Positions 9,047 through 17,322 of a stretch of DNA of 64,000 bases are shown piece after piece (positions within the stretch are counted from its first letter, which is position 1; each line of letters opens with the position of its first letter). Origin of the DNA: Microbacterium pullorum (GTDB lineage: Bacteria; Actinomycetota; Actinomycetes; Actinomycetales; Microbacteriaceae); assembly GCF_014836535.1 (NCBI RefSeq), contig NZ_JACSQP010000006.1, positions 1 through 64,000 on the forward strand, given 5' to 3'. The translations under genes were made by a program, and so were the position numbers. The notes below the pieces were generated by a model. The model saw nothing but the letters and a program-made list of their open reading frames with translations, was not told the DNA's origin and made no database searches.

Positions 9047-9454
9047 ATGGCCGGCAAGAAGAAGGTGAAGCGCGCGGGACCGGAGCGGTTCCGCAACACG
9101 CAGCTCGCCGACGCACTCCAGACGCAGGACATGGCCGCCGTGGCGTTCGCGCTGCGTCACGGCCCCACCGTCGTTCCGCTCATGCGTCCCGGGCACCGCG
9201 ACAACCCGCTCGACGTCGGTGAGGTGTGGACCTACCGCGACCCGAAGACGGGCGACGTGGCGCTCTTGCTGTTCAGTGACGCCGCCCACAAGCCCGCCAC
9301 CCTGCCGCCCGGTGTGGCGCTGCAGGCGCCGGACTGGCTGCGCGCCTTCCTCGGAGCCCACGAGGACGAGATCACCACCGTGTTCTTCGATATCGCAGGC
9401 CCCCACCCCCTGCAGGCGGCGCCTGCCGACCTCATCGCCGCGCTCGACGCCTGA
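9047..9454 (+). CDS. SseB-like N-terminal domain protein
   Basis: A protein of 135 residues with a basic N terminus (MAGKKKVKRAGPERFRNTQL) and a body resembling the N-terminal domain of SseB-type proteins (VWTYRDPKTGDVALLLFSD, PADLIAALDA). The function is unknown. The start at ATG 9047 is uncertain by one codon because a GTG precedes it directly at 9044; GGCTGGAG overlaps this point and leaves a very short spacing. It is convergent with radA, with only 18 bp between stop codons. The family name is tentative. Confidence 0.65.
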   Translation: MAGKKKVKRAGPERFRNTQLADALQTQDMAAVAFALRHGPTVVPLMRPGHRDNPLDVGEVWTYRDPKTGDVALLLFSDAAHKPATLPPGVALQAPDWLRAFLGAHEDEITTVFFDIAGPHPLQAAPADLIAALDA

Positions 9455-9472
9455 GCGCCGGCCCCGCGTCGG

Positions 9473-10837
9473 TCAGAACGCCGGCTCGTCACCCGGATCG
9501 GAGCGGTGCAGCCGCGGCAGATCGCCCAGGGCCTGCCGCAGCGTCTTGCTCGACGCGTCGAGCACGGTGCGATAGCCCAAGCGGGCGGCCTCGCCCCGAC
9601 GTTGCTCGCCTTGGGTGACCGCGCGGATCTCCCCGGCGAGGCTGAGCTCGCCGATCGCGGCCAGCTTGGTCGGCAGCGGGCGGTCGCGCACGGCGCTGGC
9701 CACCGCGAGGGCGATCGCGAGGTCGGCGGCGGGTTCGGTGAGCCGCACGCCGCCCACCGTCGAGACGTACACGTCTTGGTTGGACACCGTGATGCCCGCC
9801 TTCTTCTCGAGCACCGCGAGGATCATCGCCACGCGCGCACCGTCGACGCCGCTGACGATGCGGCGCGGGTTGGGTGCGCCGGTGGGCATGGTCAGTGCCT
9901 GCACCTCCACCGGAAGCGCCCGGCGACCCTCGAGAGCGACGGTGACGCACGTGCCCGCCTCACGTGAGCCGTGCCCGAGGAACAGCGCGCTCGGGTCGGC
10001 CACCTCGGCGATGCCCGACCCCGTCATGTCGAAGCAGCCCACCTCGTCGGTCGCGCCGAACCGGTTCTTCAGCGCGCGCACGAAACGCAGCGACGTCTGC
10101 CGGTCGCCCTCGAAGTGGCAGACCACATCGACGAGGTGCTCGAGGATGCGCGGGCCCGCGATGGAGCCGTCTTTCGTGACGTGACCGACGATGATGACCG
10201 GCAGGTCCCGTTCTTTCGCGACGCGGATGAGGGTGGATGCCACTTCGCGCACCTGTCCCGGATGCCCCGCCATGCCGTCGGACAGCGACGACGACACCGT
10301 CTGCACCGAGTCGACGATCACGAGCTGCGGCTGCACCTCGTCGATGTGTCCGAGGATCGTGGCCAGATCGGTCTCGCTGGCCAGATACAGCTCGTCGTGG
10401 AGCGCACCGGTGCGCTCGGCGCGCAGGCGCACCTGCCCGAGAGACTCCTCGGCGCTGACGTACAGCACCCGCCGCCCGACGCGCGCACTCTGCGCGGCGA
10501 CCTCGGTGAGGAGGGTCGACTTGCCCACCCCGGGCTCGCCGGACAGCAGGATCGCGGCGCCCGGAACCAGGCCCCCGCCCAGCACCCGGTCGAATTCGCC
10601 GATGCCGCTCGTGGTGCGCGCGGCCTCTTGCGTCTCGACCTGCGTGATGGGCCGGGCGGCCCGTGCCGCGCCCGGGGCGACGGGGGTGACGGTGCGCACG
10701 ATGCCTGCCTGCTCGCCGGCCTCGACGACGGTGCCCCACTGCTGGCACTCGCCGCACCGGCCGACCCACTTCAGCGTCGTCCACCCGCACTCGGTGCAGC
10801 GGTAGGGCGCGGTGGTCGCTGCGCGTCGGGTTGCCAT
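9473..10837 (-). CDS. radA: DNA repair protein RadA (Sms)
   Basis: A 454-residue RadA, a RecA-related helicase that extends recombination intermediates. It has an N-terminal C4 zinc finger (CTECGWTTLKWVGRCGEC), Walker A GEPGVGKST, Walker B-like LVIVDSVQT, the RadA-specific KNRFG motif, and a C-terminal Lon-protease-like P domain (GGVRLTEPAADLAIALAVAS). The length is normal. The ATG gives the conserved start MATRRAATTAPYRCTECGW. The next gene on the same strand, ldh, lies upstream with a gap of about 95 bp. No damage-inducible box was noticed. Confidence 0.97.
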   Translation of the reverse strand: MATRRAATTAPYRCTECGWTTLKWVGRCGECQQWGTVVEAGEQAGIVRTVTPVAPGAARAARPITQVETQEAARTTSGIGEFDRVLGGGLVPGAAILLSGEPGVGKSTLLTEVAAQSARVGRRVLYVSAEESLGQVRLRAERTGALHDELYLASETDLATILGHIDEVQPQLVIVDSVQTVSSSLSDGMAGHPGQVREVASTLIRVAKERDLPVIIVGHVTKDGSIAGPRILEHLVDVVCHFEGDRQTSLRFVRALKNRFGATDEVGCFDMTGSGIAEVADPSALFLGHGSREAGTCVTVALEGRRALPVEVQALTMPTGAPNPRRIVSGVDGARVAMILAVLEKKAGITVSNQDVYVSTVGGVRLTEPAADLAIALAVASAVRDRPLPTKLAAIGELSLAGEIRAVTQGEQRRGEAARLGYRTVLDASSKTLRQALGDLPRLHRSDPGDEPAF

Positions 10838-10932
10838 GTGGCAAGGCTACGCGGCCCCACCGACAGTGCCCTGCACCCGGTCGTACGCGGCGTCGGTTCC
10901 CGCGCCCCGGCAGTCGTGCGGCGCCGGCGGGG

Positions 10933-11886
10933 TCAGGCGCGCAGGTCGTTCGCGACGGAACGCAGTGCGTCGGCCGACCGGCGGAACAGGCCCAATTCGC
11001 TCGGCGAGAACTGCGTCCCGCGGATCGGCACAGCGCCGCGGGAGTTGACGATCGACGGCACCGACAGAGCCACCCCCGAGACGCCGTGGAAGTCATCGAG
11101 CACGGTCGAGACCGGCATGACGGCGTTCTCGTCGCTCAGGATCGCCTCGACGATGCGGGCGCTGGACAGGCCGATCGCGTAGTTGGTCGCGCCCTTGCCC
11201 TGGATCACCTTGTACGCGGCATCCCGCACATCCACCGCGATCTGATCGAGTTCGTCGACCGTCATGGGCGGGTGACCCTCGGTCTCCCAGTCGAGGATCG
11301 GCACCGTGCCGATGAAGGCCTTCGACCACAGCGGGAACTCGGTGTCGCCGTGCTCACCCACGATGTAGGCGTGCACGCTGCGGGAGGACACGCCCGCGCG
11401 CTGGGCGAGCTTCCACCGCAGGCGCGAGGTGTCGAGCACCGTGCCGGCGGCGAAGATGCGCTCGGGAGGCAGGCCGGTGGACTCCTGGGCGAGCACCGTG
11501 AGCACGTCGCAGGGGTTCGTCACGATCACGAACACCGCGTCCGGGGCCACTTCCAGCAGCTGCGGCATCATCGTCTTCAGGATGTTCGCGTTCGTGCCGG
11601 CCAGCTCGATGCGGGTCTGCCCCGGCTTCTGCTTGGCGCCGGCGGTGATGACGACCACGTGCGACCCTTCGACCACCGAGATGTCGCTGCCCCCGGTGAT
11701 GTCGCTGGAACCGGTGAACTGCGTGCCGTGGGCGAGGTCGAGGACTTCGGCCTCGGTCTTCTCGGTGGCGATGTCGTAGAGCGCGATGTGGCGCGCGGAG
11801 CCGCGGATGAGCGCGGCATAGGCAGTGGACGACCCGACGCTTCCCGCGCCGACGACGGTGACTTTGGAGTTCTCGATCACGCTCAT
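10933..11886 (-). CDS. ldh: L-lactate dehydrogenase
   Basis: A 317-residue NAD-dependent L-lactate dehydrogenase that interconverts pyruvate and lactate in the cytoplasm. It shows the Rossmann motif VVGAGSVGSSTAYA, the 2-hydroxyacid substrate-binding region ITAGAKQKPGQTR (Arg of the mobile loop), VTNPCDVLT, LDTSRLRW and the catalytic His motif IVGEHGDTEFPLW. The ATG at 11886 (MSVIENSK) is chosen over GTG 11922 because the Rossmann strand then starts near residue 8 as in the family. No strong ribosome site is seen. The lactate permease operon lies 30 kb away, so it is not co-transcribed with it. Confidence 0.95.
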   Translation of the reverse strand: MSVIENSKVTVVGAGSVGSSTAYAALIRGSARHIALYDIATEKTEAEVLDLAHGTQFTGSSDITGGSDISVVEGSHVVVITAGAKQKPGQTRIELAGTNANILKTMMPQLLEVAPDAVFVIVTNPCDVLTVLAQESTGLPPERIFAAGTVLDTSRLRWKLAQRAGVSSRSVHAYIVGEHGDTEFPLWSKAFIGTVPILDWETEGHPPMTVDELDQIAVDVRDAAYKVIQGKGATNYAIGLSSARIVEAILSDENAVMPVSTVLDDFHGVSGVALSVPSIVNSRGAVPIRGTQFSPSELGLFRRSADALRSVANDLRA

Positions 11887-11947
11887 GGGCACAGTCTTGC
11901 AGGGGAGGATGCCGCTGACCACTGCTTCGGTGATCGGGTCGTCGGGG

Positions 11948-13348
11948 TCAGGGCTCGTCGACCGTGACGGCGGTGGTCTCTTCGCCCGCTCCGAGGGGCG
12001 GATTGCGGATGCCGAAGAACGACGCGATCCCGCCCGCGGCCAGGAGCGCGGCCGTTGCGATCGCCGCGCGGTGGAAGCCGTCGAGGTCGAGCGAACCCCC
12101 CACGATCGCGGCGAGCATGGCGATGACGATGAGCCCCGCCACGCGGGAGACGGCGTTGTTCACCGCCGAGGCGATGCCCGAACGCGCGGGCTCGATCGAC
12201 CCGAGGATCGCCGCGGTCAGCGGCGCCACGGTGATGCCCAGGCCCAGCCCGAACACGAGCATGCTGGGAAGCACCTGCCACCAGTAGTCGAACTCCACGG
12301 CGACGGTCAGCAGCAGCAGGGCGCCTGCGGCCATCACGAGCGGCCCGACGGTCATGAACAGTCGCGGACCCCACCGGCCCGCGAGCACCCCGGCTCGGGA
12401 GCTCAGCACGATCAGCAGCAGGGTCGTGGGCATGCTCGCGAGGCCCGCGAGCGTCGCCGTGAGCCCCGCGCCCTGCTGCAGGTACACGCCGACGACGAAG
12501 CCGTTGAGCGACAGTGCGCCGTAGATGAACACCGTGGCGAGGTTGCCGGTCCAGAAGTTGCGCACCCGGAACAGCTCGAGCGGGAGGATCGGGTTCTTCA
12601 CGGTGCGCTGGCGCCACAAGAACCCAGCGAACAGGGCGATGCCCACGACGAGGGGGAGCCAGATGGCGGGCGAGGACCACCCCAGGTTCGGCTGCTCGAT
12701 CAGCGCGAACACGGCGCCGCCGAGCCCGAGGGTGCACAGGATCGCGCCGAGCCAGTCGATCGAGGCATCCGGTCGTCGCACGTCGCGCGTCTGAAGTCGG
12801 GTGAGCAGCCACAGGGTCAGGGCGATGGGCACCACGTTGATGAGGAACGCGAGCCGCCACGACAGGTAGTCGACGAACAGTCCGCCCACGACCGGCCCCG
12901 CGATCGTCGCGGCGGTCGTGAGGGCCGTCCACACGCCGATGGCCTGCGCCTGCAGCGGGCCGCGCATCGTCGAGGTGATGAGCGCCAGGGAACTCGGCAC
13001 GAGGAACGCGCCGGCGGCCCCCTGCGCCGCGCGCGCCACGATGAGCAGCACCGGATCGGGGGCGACGGCGATGGCGATGGATGCCACCGCGAAACCGATC
13101 AGCCCGATGCGCAGCACAAGGATGCGGCCGTAGGCGTCGCTCACGGAGCCGGCCAGCAGGATGAGTGCGCCGAGGGTGATGAGGTAGGCGTCGACCGTCC
13201 ACTGCTGCGTGGTCAGTCCGCCGCCGAGGTCGCGACCGATGGCCGGAAGTGCGACGTTGACGATGCTGCCGTCGAGGAATGCGACGAACGATGCGAGCAC
13301 GGCCACGGCGACGACGAGGCGTTGCTGCCGGTTCATGGTCTCGGCCAT
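11948..13348 (-). CDS. MFS drug:H+ antiporter, DHA2 (14-TM) family
   Basis: A 466-residue multidrug-type exporter. The first segment carries the DHA2 signature FLDGSIVNVALPAIGRDL, and motif A-like GSVSDAYGRILVLRIGL follows in the TM2-3 loop. Motif C-like GPVVGGLFVDYLSWRLAF is in TM5. About 14 hydrophobic segments can be counted. It probably expels a lipophilic compound at the cost of protons; the substrate is unknown. It ends 61 bp before the ldh start on the same strand. No regulator sits beside it. Confidence 0.9.
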   Translation of the reverse strand: MAETMNRQQRLVVAVAVLASFVAFLDGSIVNVALPAIGRDLGGGLTTQQWTVDAYLITLGALILLAGSVSDAYGRILVLRIGLIGFAVASIAIAVAPDPVLLIVARAAQGAAGAFLVPSSLALITSTMRGPLQAQAIGVWTALTTAATIAGPVVGGLFVDYLSWRLAFLINVVPIALTLWLLTRLQTRDVRRPDASIDWLGAILCTLGLGGAVFALIEQPNLGWSSPAIWLPLVVGIALFAGFLWRQRTVKNPILPLELFRVRNFWTGNLATVFIYGALSLNGFVVGVYLQQGAGLTATLAGLASMPTTLLLIVLSSRAGVLAGRWGPRLFMTVGPLVMAAGALLLLTVAVEFDYWWQVLPSMLVFGLGLGITVAPLTAAILGSIEPARSGIASAVNNAVSRVAGLIVIAMLAAIVGGSLDLDGFHRAAIATAALLAAGGIASFFGIRNPPLGAGEETTAVTVDEP

Positions 13349-13389
13349 GCCGCCACGCTATCCCCCACCGCCGCGCTGCGGGCCCCCGC

Positions 13390-13586
13390 CGCGTGCGCGC
13401 CGCGCGCGGGCTTGCGGGTTGCGTGGGCCGCGCGGGTTGCGCGGGCTTGCGGGTTGCGCGGGTTGCATGGGCTGCTCGAGTGTCGCGAATGGTGGGTGCT
13501 GCGGGTCGGGGCCTGACATCTGTGACACCGGAGCGGCGCGGGTCGGCGCCGCGCGGGTCGGCGCGGGGTGGGGAAGGGGAAGGAGA
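13390..13586. repeat. GGGTTGCG simple repeats and GACAC repeat copies
   Basis: A gene-free 280-bp gap (13349-13628) between the MFS and SDR genes. It holds imperfect direct repeats of CTTGCGGGTTGCG (about 13411 and 13446). The 17-mer GCTGCTCGAGTGTCGCG (13471-13487) is identical, inverted, to 227-243. A GAGCGGCGCGGG block at 13531-13542 matches the repeat unit at 81-134. It is probably a decayed dispersed repeat cluster. No ORF here looks real. Confidence 0.6.
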
Positions 13587-13620
13587 GGCGGGGGATGCCT
13601 CGGGAATGGCATCCCCCGCC
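13587..13620 (-). terminator. Terminator of the SDR transcript
   Basis: A perfect 13-bp inverted repeat (GGCGGGGGATGCC at 13587-13599 with its complement at 13608-13620) around an 8-nt loop, 8 bp after the SDR stop codon on the minus strand. The sequence that follows on that strand is C/T-rich. Confidence 0.75.
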
Positions 13621-13628
13621 TGGTCGGG

Positions 13629-14429
13629 TCAGTGCTGGTCGGCCCAGCTCCAGATGTCGTTGCCGCGCAGCGACGCGTCGGCGCCGCCGTCGTCGTAGAT
13701 GACCTGGCCGGCGAGGTGGGTGTTCTCGGGTCCGGTGAGCCAGATGAGCAGGTTCGCGATCGACTCGGGGGGCTGGTGGTAGTTCAGCGGCATGGGCACC
13801 GCGGCATCCACCATCGCTGCACCTTCGGGCGTGTTCAGCAGCTCGGCGGTCATCGGGGTGACGACCGTTCCGGGGGCCACGGCGTTGAGCGGGATGCCGG
13901 CGCCGGCCCAAGCGGGCGTGATCGACTCGCGGCGCACCCAGCGCGACAGCGCGCGCTTGGACGACGGGTACACGAGGTACCCGACGCGGGGGCCCTGTGC
14001 GGCGAGGCCTTCGGCGATCTCGAGGGCCTGCGTCTCGTCGCCGGCGAGGGCGGCGTCGACCATCTCGGCCGAGTTCGGCTGCAGCGACGCCATCGACGAC
14101 ACGACCGCGGCGCGGGGGGCGTCGGACTGCGCCAGCGCGGGGAGCAGCGCTTCGAGCAGCTCGGTCACGCCGAAGAAGTTGACCGAGATGGTCTTCGCGA
14201 TCGGCGCGGAGATGCCGGCGCAGGCGATGACGCCGTCGACGCGGCCGTCGGCGAGTTCGGTCGCCTTCGCGGCGGCCTGCGTGCGGCCTTCGCGGGTGGA
14301 CAGGTCGGCCTCGACGTCGGCGCCGCGCAGGTCGATGCCGATGACGCGTTCGCCGCGGTCACGCAGCAGCTGCGCGGTGGTCGCGCCGATGCCGGATGCC
14401 GATCCGGTGACGATATAAGTGCGGGGCAT
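13629..14429 (-). CDS. Short-chain dehydrogenase/reductase (SDR)
   Basis: A 266-residue classical SDR. It has the NAD(P) motif VTGSASGIGATTAQ, an NxxG-like IACAGIS, catalytic Ser in VVSSMASLQ and the YPSSK catalytic Tyr/Lys pair. Overall it resembles the 3alpha-hydroxysteroid/coniferyl-alcohol dehydrogenase type, with a long insert between Ser and Tyr. The substrate is unknown. The ATG at 14429 (MPRTYIVTG) has GGAGGC just before it; the longer frame to 14588 lies inside the MarR gene. It directly follows that gene on the same strand, so it is likely under its control. Confidence 0.9.
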   Translation of the reverse strand: MPRTYIVTGSASGIGATTAQLLRDRGERVIGIDLRGADVEADLSTREGRTQAAAKATELADGRVDGVIACAGISAPIAKTISVNFFGVTELLEALLPALAQSDAPRAAVVSSMASLQPNSAEMVDAALAGDETQALEIAEGLAAQGPRVGYLVYPSSKRALSRWVRRESITPAWAGAGIPLNAVAPGTVVTPMTAELLNTPEGAAMVDAAVPMPLNYHQPPESIANLLIWLTGPENTHLAGQVIYDDGGADASLRGNDIWSWADQH

Positions 14430-14470
14430 GGATGCCTCCTTGTTTCCGGGCCCCTCGGGTGGGGCCGTAT

Positions 14471-14974
14471 TCATGCCGACTGGTCGTCGGACGTGGGTGC
14501 AGCGGGGTGGTCGGCGCCGGCCGCGAGCGCGGCGTCCACGAAGCGGCCGGTGAGGGCGGCGAAGCGACGGCGCTCCGCGGCATCCCATCCCCGCAGCGCC
14601 TCGTCGACCATCTCGCGGCCGCGCTGCACCAGCAGCGCGAAGACGCGTTCGCCCCCGGGGGAGAGGGCCACGATGCTGGCGCGACCGTCATCGGGATCGG
14701 GTGACTTCGTCACGAGCCCCGCCGCTTCGAGTCGGGTGAGCTGCTTGCTCATGGTGGGGCGGGTCAGTCGCAGATCGGCGGCGAGATCGCTCGCGCGCAG
14801 CGGACCGGCCAGGCCCAGGGAGTAGACGGGGCGGATGTCGCCGGCATCGATGGTCAGACCCGCTTCGCGGGCGACCGTGGTCTGCCGCGTGAGCGTGGAC
14901 CACTGGGCCATCAGCTGTGTCAGCGACGTCAGCAGGAGCGCTTCGGGTGTGCCCCCCGCTGATGTTCCGTCCAT
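14471..14974 (-). CDS. MarR-family repressor
   Basis: A winged helix-turn-helix regulator of 167 residues. The DNA-binding part is visible at LRASDLAADLRLTRPTMSKQLTRLEAAGLV, followed by the wing DPDDGRASIVALSPGGERV. It precedes the SDR gene by 41 bp in the same direction, an arrangement typical of a phenolic- or oxidant-responsive repressor with its target. Two ATG codons stand in tandem (14977 and 14974). A -10 TAGAGT (14981-14986) puts the transcript start at about 14974-14975, so the mRNA looks leaderless and 14974 is preferred. It probably represses itself and the SDR through the palindrome at 14994-15012. Confidence 0.9.
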   Translation of the reverse strand: MDGTSAGGTPEALLLTSLTQLMAQWSTLTRQTTVAREAGLTIDAGDIRPVYSLGLAGPLRASDLAADLRLTRPTMSKQLTRLEAAGLVTKSPDPDDGRASIVALSPGGERVFALLVQRGREMVDEALRGWDAAERRRFAALTGRFVDAALAAGADHPAAPTSDDQSA

Positions 14975-14980
14975 CATTCG

Positions 14981-15009
14981 ACTCTACGCCGAGTAGTTGC
15001 CTGCGGCAA
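14981..15009 (-). promoter_or_regulatory. Promoter of the MarR-SDR unit (leaderless)
   Basis: On the minus strand TTGCCG (-35, complement of 15004-15009) is separated by exactly 17 bp from TAGAGT (-10, complement of 14981-14986). The expected transcript start falls on the second ATG of the MarR gene, leaving no room for a ribosome site. Confidence 0.65.
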
Positions 15010-15012
15010 CTA
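14994..15012. promoter_or_regulatory. MarR operator palindrome
   Basis: A perfect dyad TAGTTGCC-TGC-GGCAACTA with 8-bp arms. It overlaps the -35 box and most of the spacer of the MarR promoter, so a bound dimer would block RNA polymerase. Length and symmetry fit a MarR-family site; TTGC/GCAA half-sites are common for this family. Confidence 0.75.
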
Positions 15013-15079
15013 AGTGGATGCCGGGCCGGGCGGATGCCCCGATTGGCGGCGATGGCCGCTCTCGCGTACGATTGTCCGC

Positions 15080-15170
15080 GGTGACGTGTCCGAGCGGCCG
15101 AAGGTGCAACTCTCGAAAAGTTGTGTAGGGTAACCCCCTACCGTGGGTTCAAATCCCACCGTCACCGCCA
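15080..15170 (+). tRNA. tRNA-Ser (anticodon CGA)
   Basis: A class II tRNA with long variable arm. The acceptor stem GGTGACG (15080-15086) pairs with CGTCACC (15160-15166), followed by discriminator G and an encoded CCA (15168-15170). The anticodon stem CAACT/AGTTG encloses loop CTCGAAA with anticodon CGA at 15114-15116, reading UCG. The variable arm GTAGGG/CCCTAC and the T-loop GGTTCAAATCC are present. It is followed at once by a strong terminator, and then by the Fic-ankyrin gene group. Confidence 0.96.
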
Positions 15171-15173
15171 CCG

Positions 15174-15219
15174 AAACCCCCGCAGATCCCTTGGAAACAC
15201 TGGGATCGCGGGGGTTTTT
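15174..15219 (+). terminator. Terminator of tRNA-Ser
   Basis: AAACCCCCGCAGATCCC (15174-15190) pairs imperfectly with GGGATCGCGGGGGTTTTT (15202-15219) around an 11-nt loop. A T-run closes the stem, a classical intrinsic terminator starting a few bases after the CCA end. Confidence 0.85.
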
Positions 15220-15349
15220 CGTTGGATTGCCGGGTCCAGCGGTAGCGCAGCGGTAACGCTTTGTGCGAGCCCAACAGCCGATGCCTCGTCGCTATTTCTC
15301 GCTTATCGCTCTAAGCTAGAGATCCGCCGACCCCGACTGAAGGCTCACC

Positions 15350-16732
15350 ATGGCGCACTATGTGGAACGCCTCTGGCGCCCGGTCGAGGGCTCTTCCGGA
15401 CTCAGCCGTCGCGACAGAGCTCCGGGCCGATACCAGGCGTACGTCCCCGACGAGCTCGGCGCAGACCTGCCAGACCTCGGCGCGGAGGCGCGCGAAGCCG
15501 CCGAGACGGCGCTGCAGACGCTCAGCCGTGCCGATGAGCGCATCGGTCGGCGGGGGCGTTTCCTCAGTCATCTGCTGATCCGGTCGGAGAGCATCTCCTC
15601 GAGCTGGATCGAGGGCAACCGCGTCACGCCGAAGAAGCTCGCCATCGCTGAGGCCCTCCAACACGGTCCGCAGGTCGCGCTGGACGTCATCGCGAACGTT
15701 CGCGCGACGGAGCAGGCGATCGAAGTACTCGCCGACCGTGGCCGCGAGATCACCCTCGAGGACATCGAAGATCTGCAGCACGTCATCGAACCCCGCCTGG
15801 GCCACGGCATCCGTCAGGAGCAGAACTGGGTCGGAGGGCCTGGCTGGAGCCCGCTGCGGGCTGAGTTCGTCCCGCCGCCCGAGGGCGATGTGCGTCGGCT
15901 CGTCGAGGACCTCGCCCGGTTCGTCACCGCCACAGGCGGCAGCCCCATCGTGCGCGCGGCGATCGCTCACGCCCAGTTCGAGACCATCCACCCCTTCGTC
16001 GACGGCAACGGCCGCACCGGACGTGCGCTGATCCACACCGTCCTCAGTCGCACCGATGCGCTCCGGAACGTGCTCATCCCCATCAGCACGGTGTTCGCCG
16101 GGGATACGGGGTCATACATTGCAGGGCTCACGGCGTACCGCGAGATCCCGTCACGCCTGGACGACTGGGTGATCGGGTTCTCGACCGCTGTGGAGCGTGC
16201 AGCGGAGAACGCCGTGCGGCTGTCCGAGCAGGTGGAGCAGCTGGACGTCGCGATCATCGACCGGTTCATCCAGCACCGCGCCGACGAGGGCATCAAGCCC
16301 GCCAAGCCCCGTAGCGATGCGCTGGTGCTGAAGCTCCTCACCCACCTGGCCGAGGAGCCCGTGCTCACCGCTGCGCAGGTCACTCAGCGTTGGAGTGCAT
16401 CACCGGCGGCCGCGCACCGCGCGCTCACAGAGCTGGCCGACGCGGGCATCCTCGCTCGCACCAAGGACCACAAGGGCAAGCTCGTCTGCTTCACCGCCGA
16501 CCAGCACCTCGGTCTCGTCGCGCTCACCGAACGCAGCAACCGCGCCGGCGGCGTCGACACGGCGATCCGCAAGCCTCGGTTCGGCCCGGCAGCGCCCGCG
16601 CAGGATCGCGGCCGCCTGCTCGATGAGCTGACGCGACAGGTCGACGAGGATGGGCTCTACGACGTGGACGCTGAGACGTACCGCGACGATCTGGACAAGG
16701 CCCGGAGGCAAGGGATGAGCAGTGAGCACTGA
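15350..16732 (+). CDS. Fic-domain protein (AMPylase-type, self-inhibited)
   Basis: A 460-residue Fic protein. The N-terminal inhibitory helix carries the class II motif S84xxxE88G89 (in SISSSWIEGN), whose Glu blocks ATP until released. The Fic core has the full motif HPFVDGNGRTGR from His214. A C-terminal winged-helix-like region (about 315-400, LTHLAEEPVLTAAQVTQRW...AAAHRALTELADAGIL) resembles the DNA-binding extension of Fic/DUF4172 proteins. Such enzymes transfer AMP to hydroxyl side chains; some are toxins or housekeeping regulators. It lies right after tRNA-Ser and overlaps the lipoprotein gene by 11 bp. GAAGG sits in front of the ATG. The target is unknown. Confidence 0.93.
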   Translation: MAHYVERLWRPVEGSSGLSRRDRAPGRYQAYVPDELGADLPDLGAEAREAAETALQTLSRADERIGRRGRFLSHLLIRSESISSSWIEGNRVTPKKLAIAEALQHGPQVALDVIANVRATEQAIEVLADRGREITLEDIEDLQHVIEPRLGHGIRQEQNWVGGPGWSPLRAEFVPPPEGDVRRLVEDLARFVTATGGSPIVRAAIAHAQFETIHPFVDGNGRTGRALIHTVLSRTDALRNVLIPISTVFAGDTGSYIAGLTAYREIPSRLDDWVIGFSTAVERAAENAVRLSEQVEQLDVAIIDRFIQHRADEGIKPAKPRSDALVLKLLTHLAEEPVLTAAQVTQRWSASPAAAHRALTELADAGILARTKDHKGKLVCFTADQHLGLVALTERSNRAGGVDTAIRKPRFGPAAPAQDRGRLLDELTRQVDEDGLYDVDAETYRDDLDKARRQGMSSEH

Positions 16733-17201
16733 CCGACATCGCCCGTTGGTCTCGGTCGCGGCCCTCGCTACTGCCGTGGTCATACTCACCGGATGCGGAC
16801 CCCAGGAGGCCGACGTGACACCAGACGAAGCGCGCGAGACGCTCACGGGCATCATCCATGACACCGCTGAGCTGCTTGGCACCCCTGGGTGGGAGGAATC
16901 CAGCGCCCCCGGCGTTCAAACCTGCGATGGCGGCAACGGCATCAAGTGGGACTACCTGTACACCGCACCGCGCGGTGACGTGGACCCGATGGCGGACGTC
17001 GAGAAGATCGCCGCGCATTGGGAGACCCTCGGCATGACCGTGCGGGTGAACACCGAACACGATCCTGTTGTCTTCGCCACCGGAGGACCCCTGCAGGGTC
17101 TGAGCTTCGATACGGGGCCAGCCAAGTACGGCATTGGCGGCACCTCGGCGTGCGTCCCCGGCAACGCGGACCAGATCAGGGACGAGGAGTACGTCGGGTA
17201 A
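16722..17201 (+). CDS. Small lipoprotein, function unknown
   Basis: A 159-residue protein starting at GTG inside the end of the Fic gene. A signal peptide of lipoprotein type (about 9-24, LVSVAALATAVVILTGC) carries the lipobox LTGC, so the mature protein is anchored to the outer face of the membrane. The body has two further cysteines (QTCDGGNG, TSACVPGN) that could form a disulfide, and no domain I can name. Proteins of this shape recur in Microbacteriaceae as orphans. Translational coupling to the Fic gene (11-bp overlap) suggests co-expression rather than a known joint function. Confidence 0.8.
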   Translation: MSTDRHRPLVSVAALATAVVILTGCGPQEADVTPDEARETLTGIIHDTAELLGTPGWEESSAPGVQTCDGGNGIKWDYLYTAPRGDVDPMADVEKIAAHWETLGMTVRVNTEHDPVVFATGGPLQGLSFDTGPAKYGIGGTSACVPGNADQIRDEEYVG

Positions 17202-17251
17202 CCAGAGAGCCTGCTGCTGAACGGGGTTATCTTGTTGCAGGACGAGGTGCG

Positions 17252-17265
17252 TACGGGCGCCCGTA
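17252..17265. promoter_or_regulatory. Perfect 14-bp palindrome before the ankyrin gene
   Basis: TACGGGCGCCCGTA is a perfect dyad in the 121-bp gap between the lipoprotein and ankyrin genes, about 58 bp before the GTG start. It may be an operator or a small hairpin in the leader; no matching regulator is seen in the group. Confidence 0.35.
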
Positions 17266-17322
17266 TGCGGCGCTGATCCCCTCCCCGAGCACCTGCCCAC
17301 GACACGAACGAAGGATTCCACC

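Noticed and set aside
15080..15170. Integrase attachment duplication of the tRNA-Ser 3' end
   Set aside because: I found no second copy of the tRNA 3' end in the window and no integrase gene, so the island remains a suggestion only.
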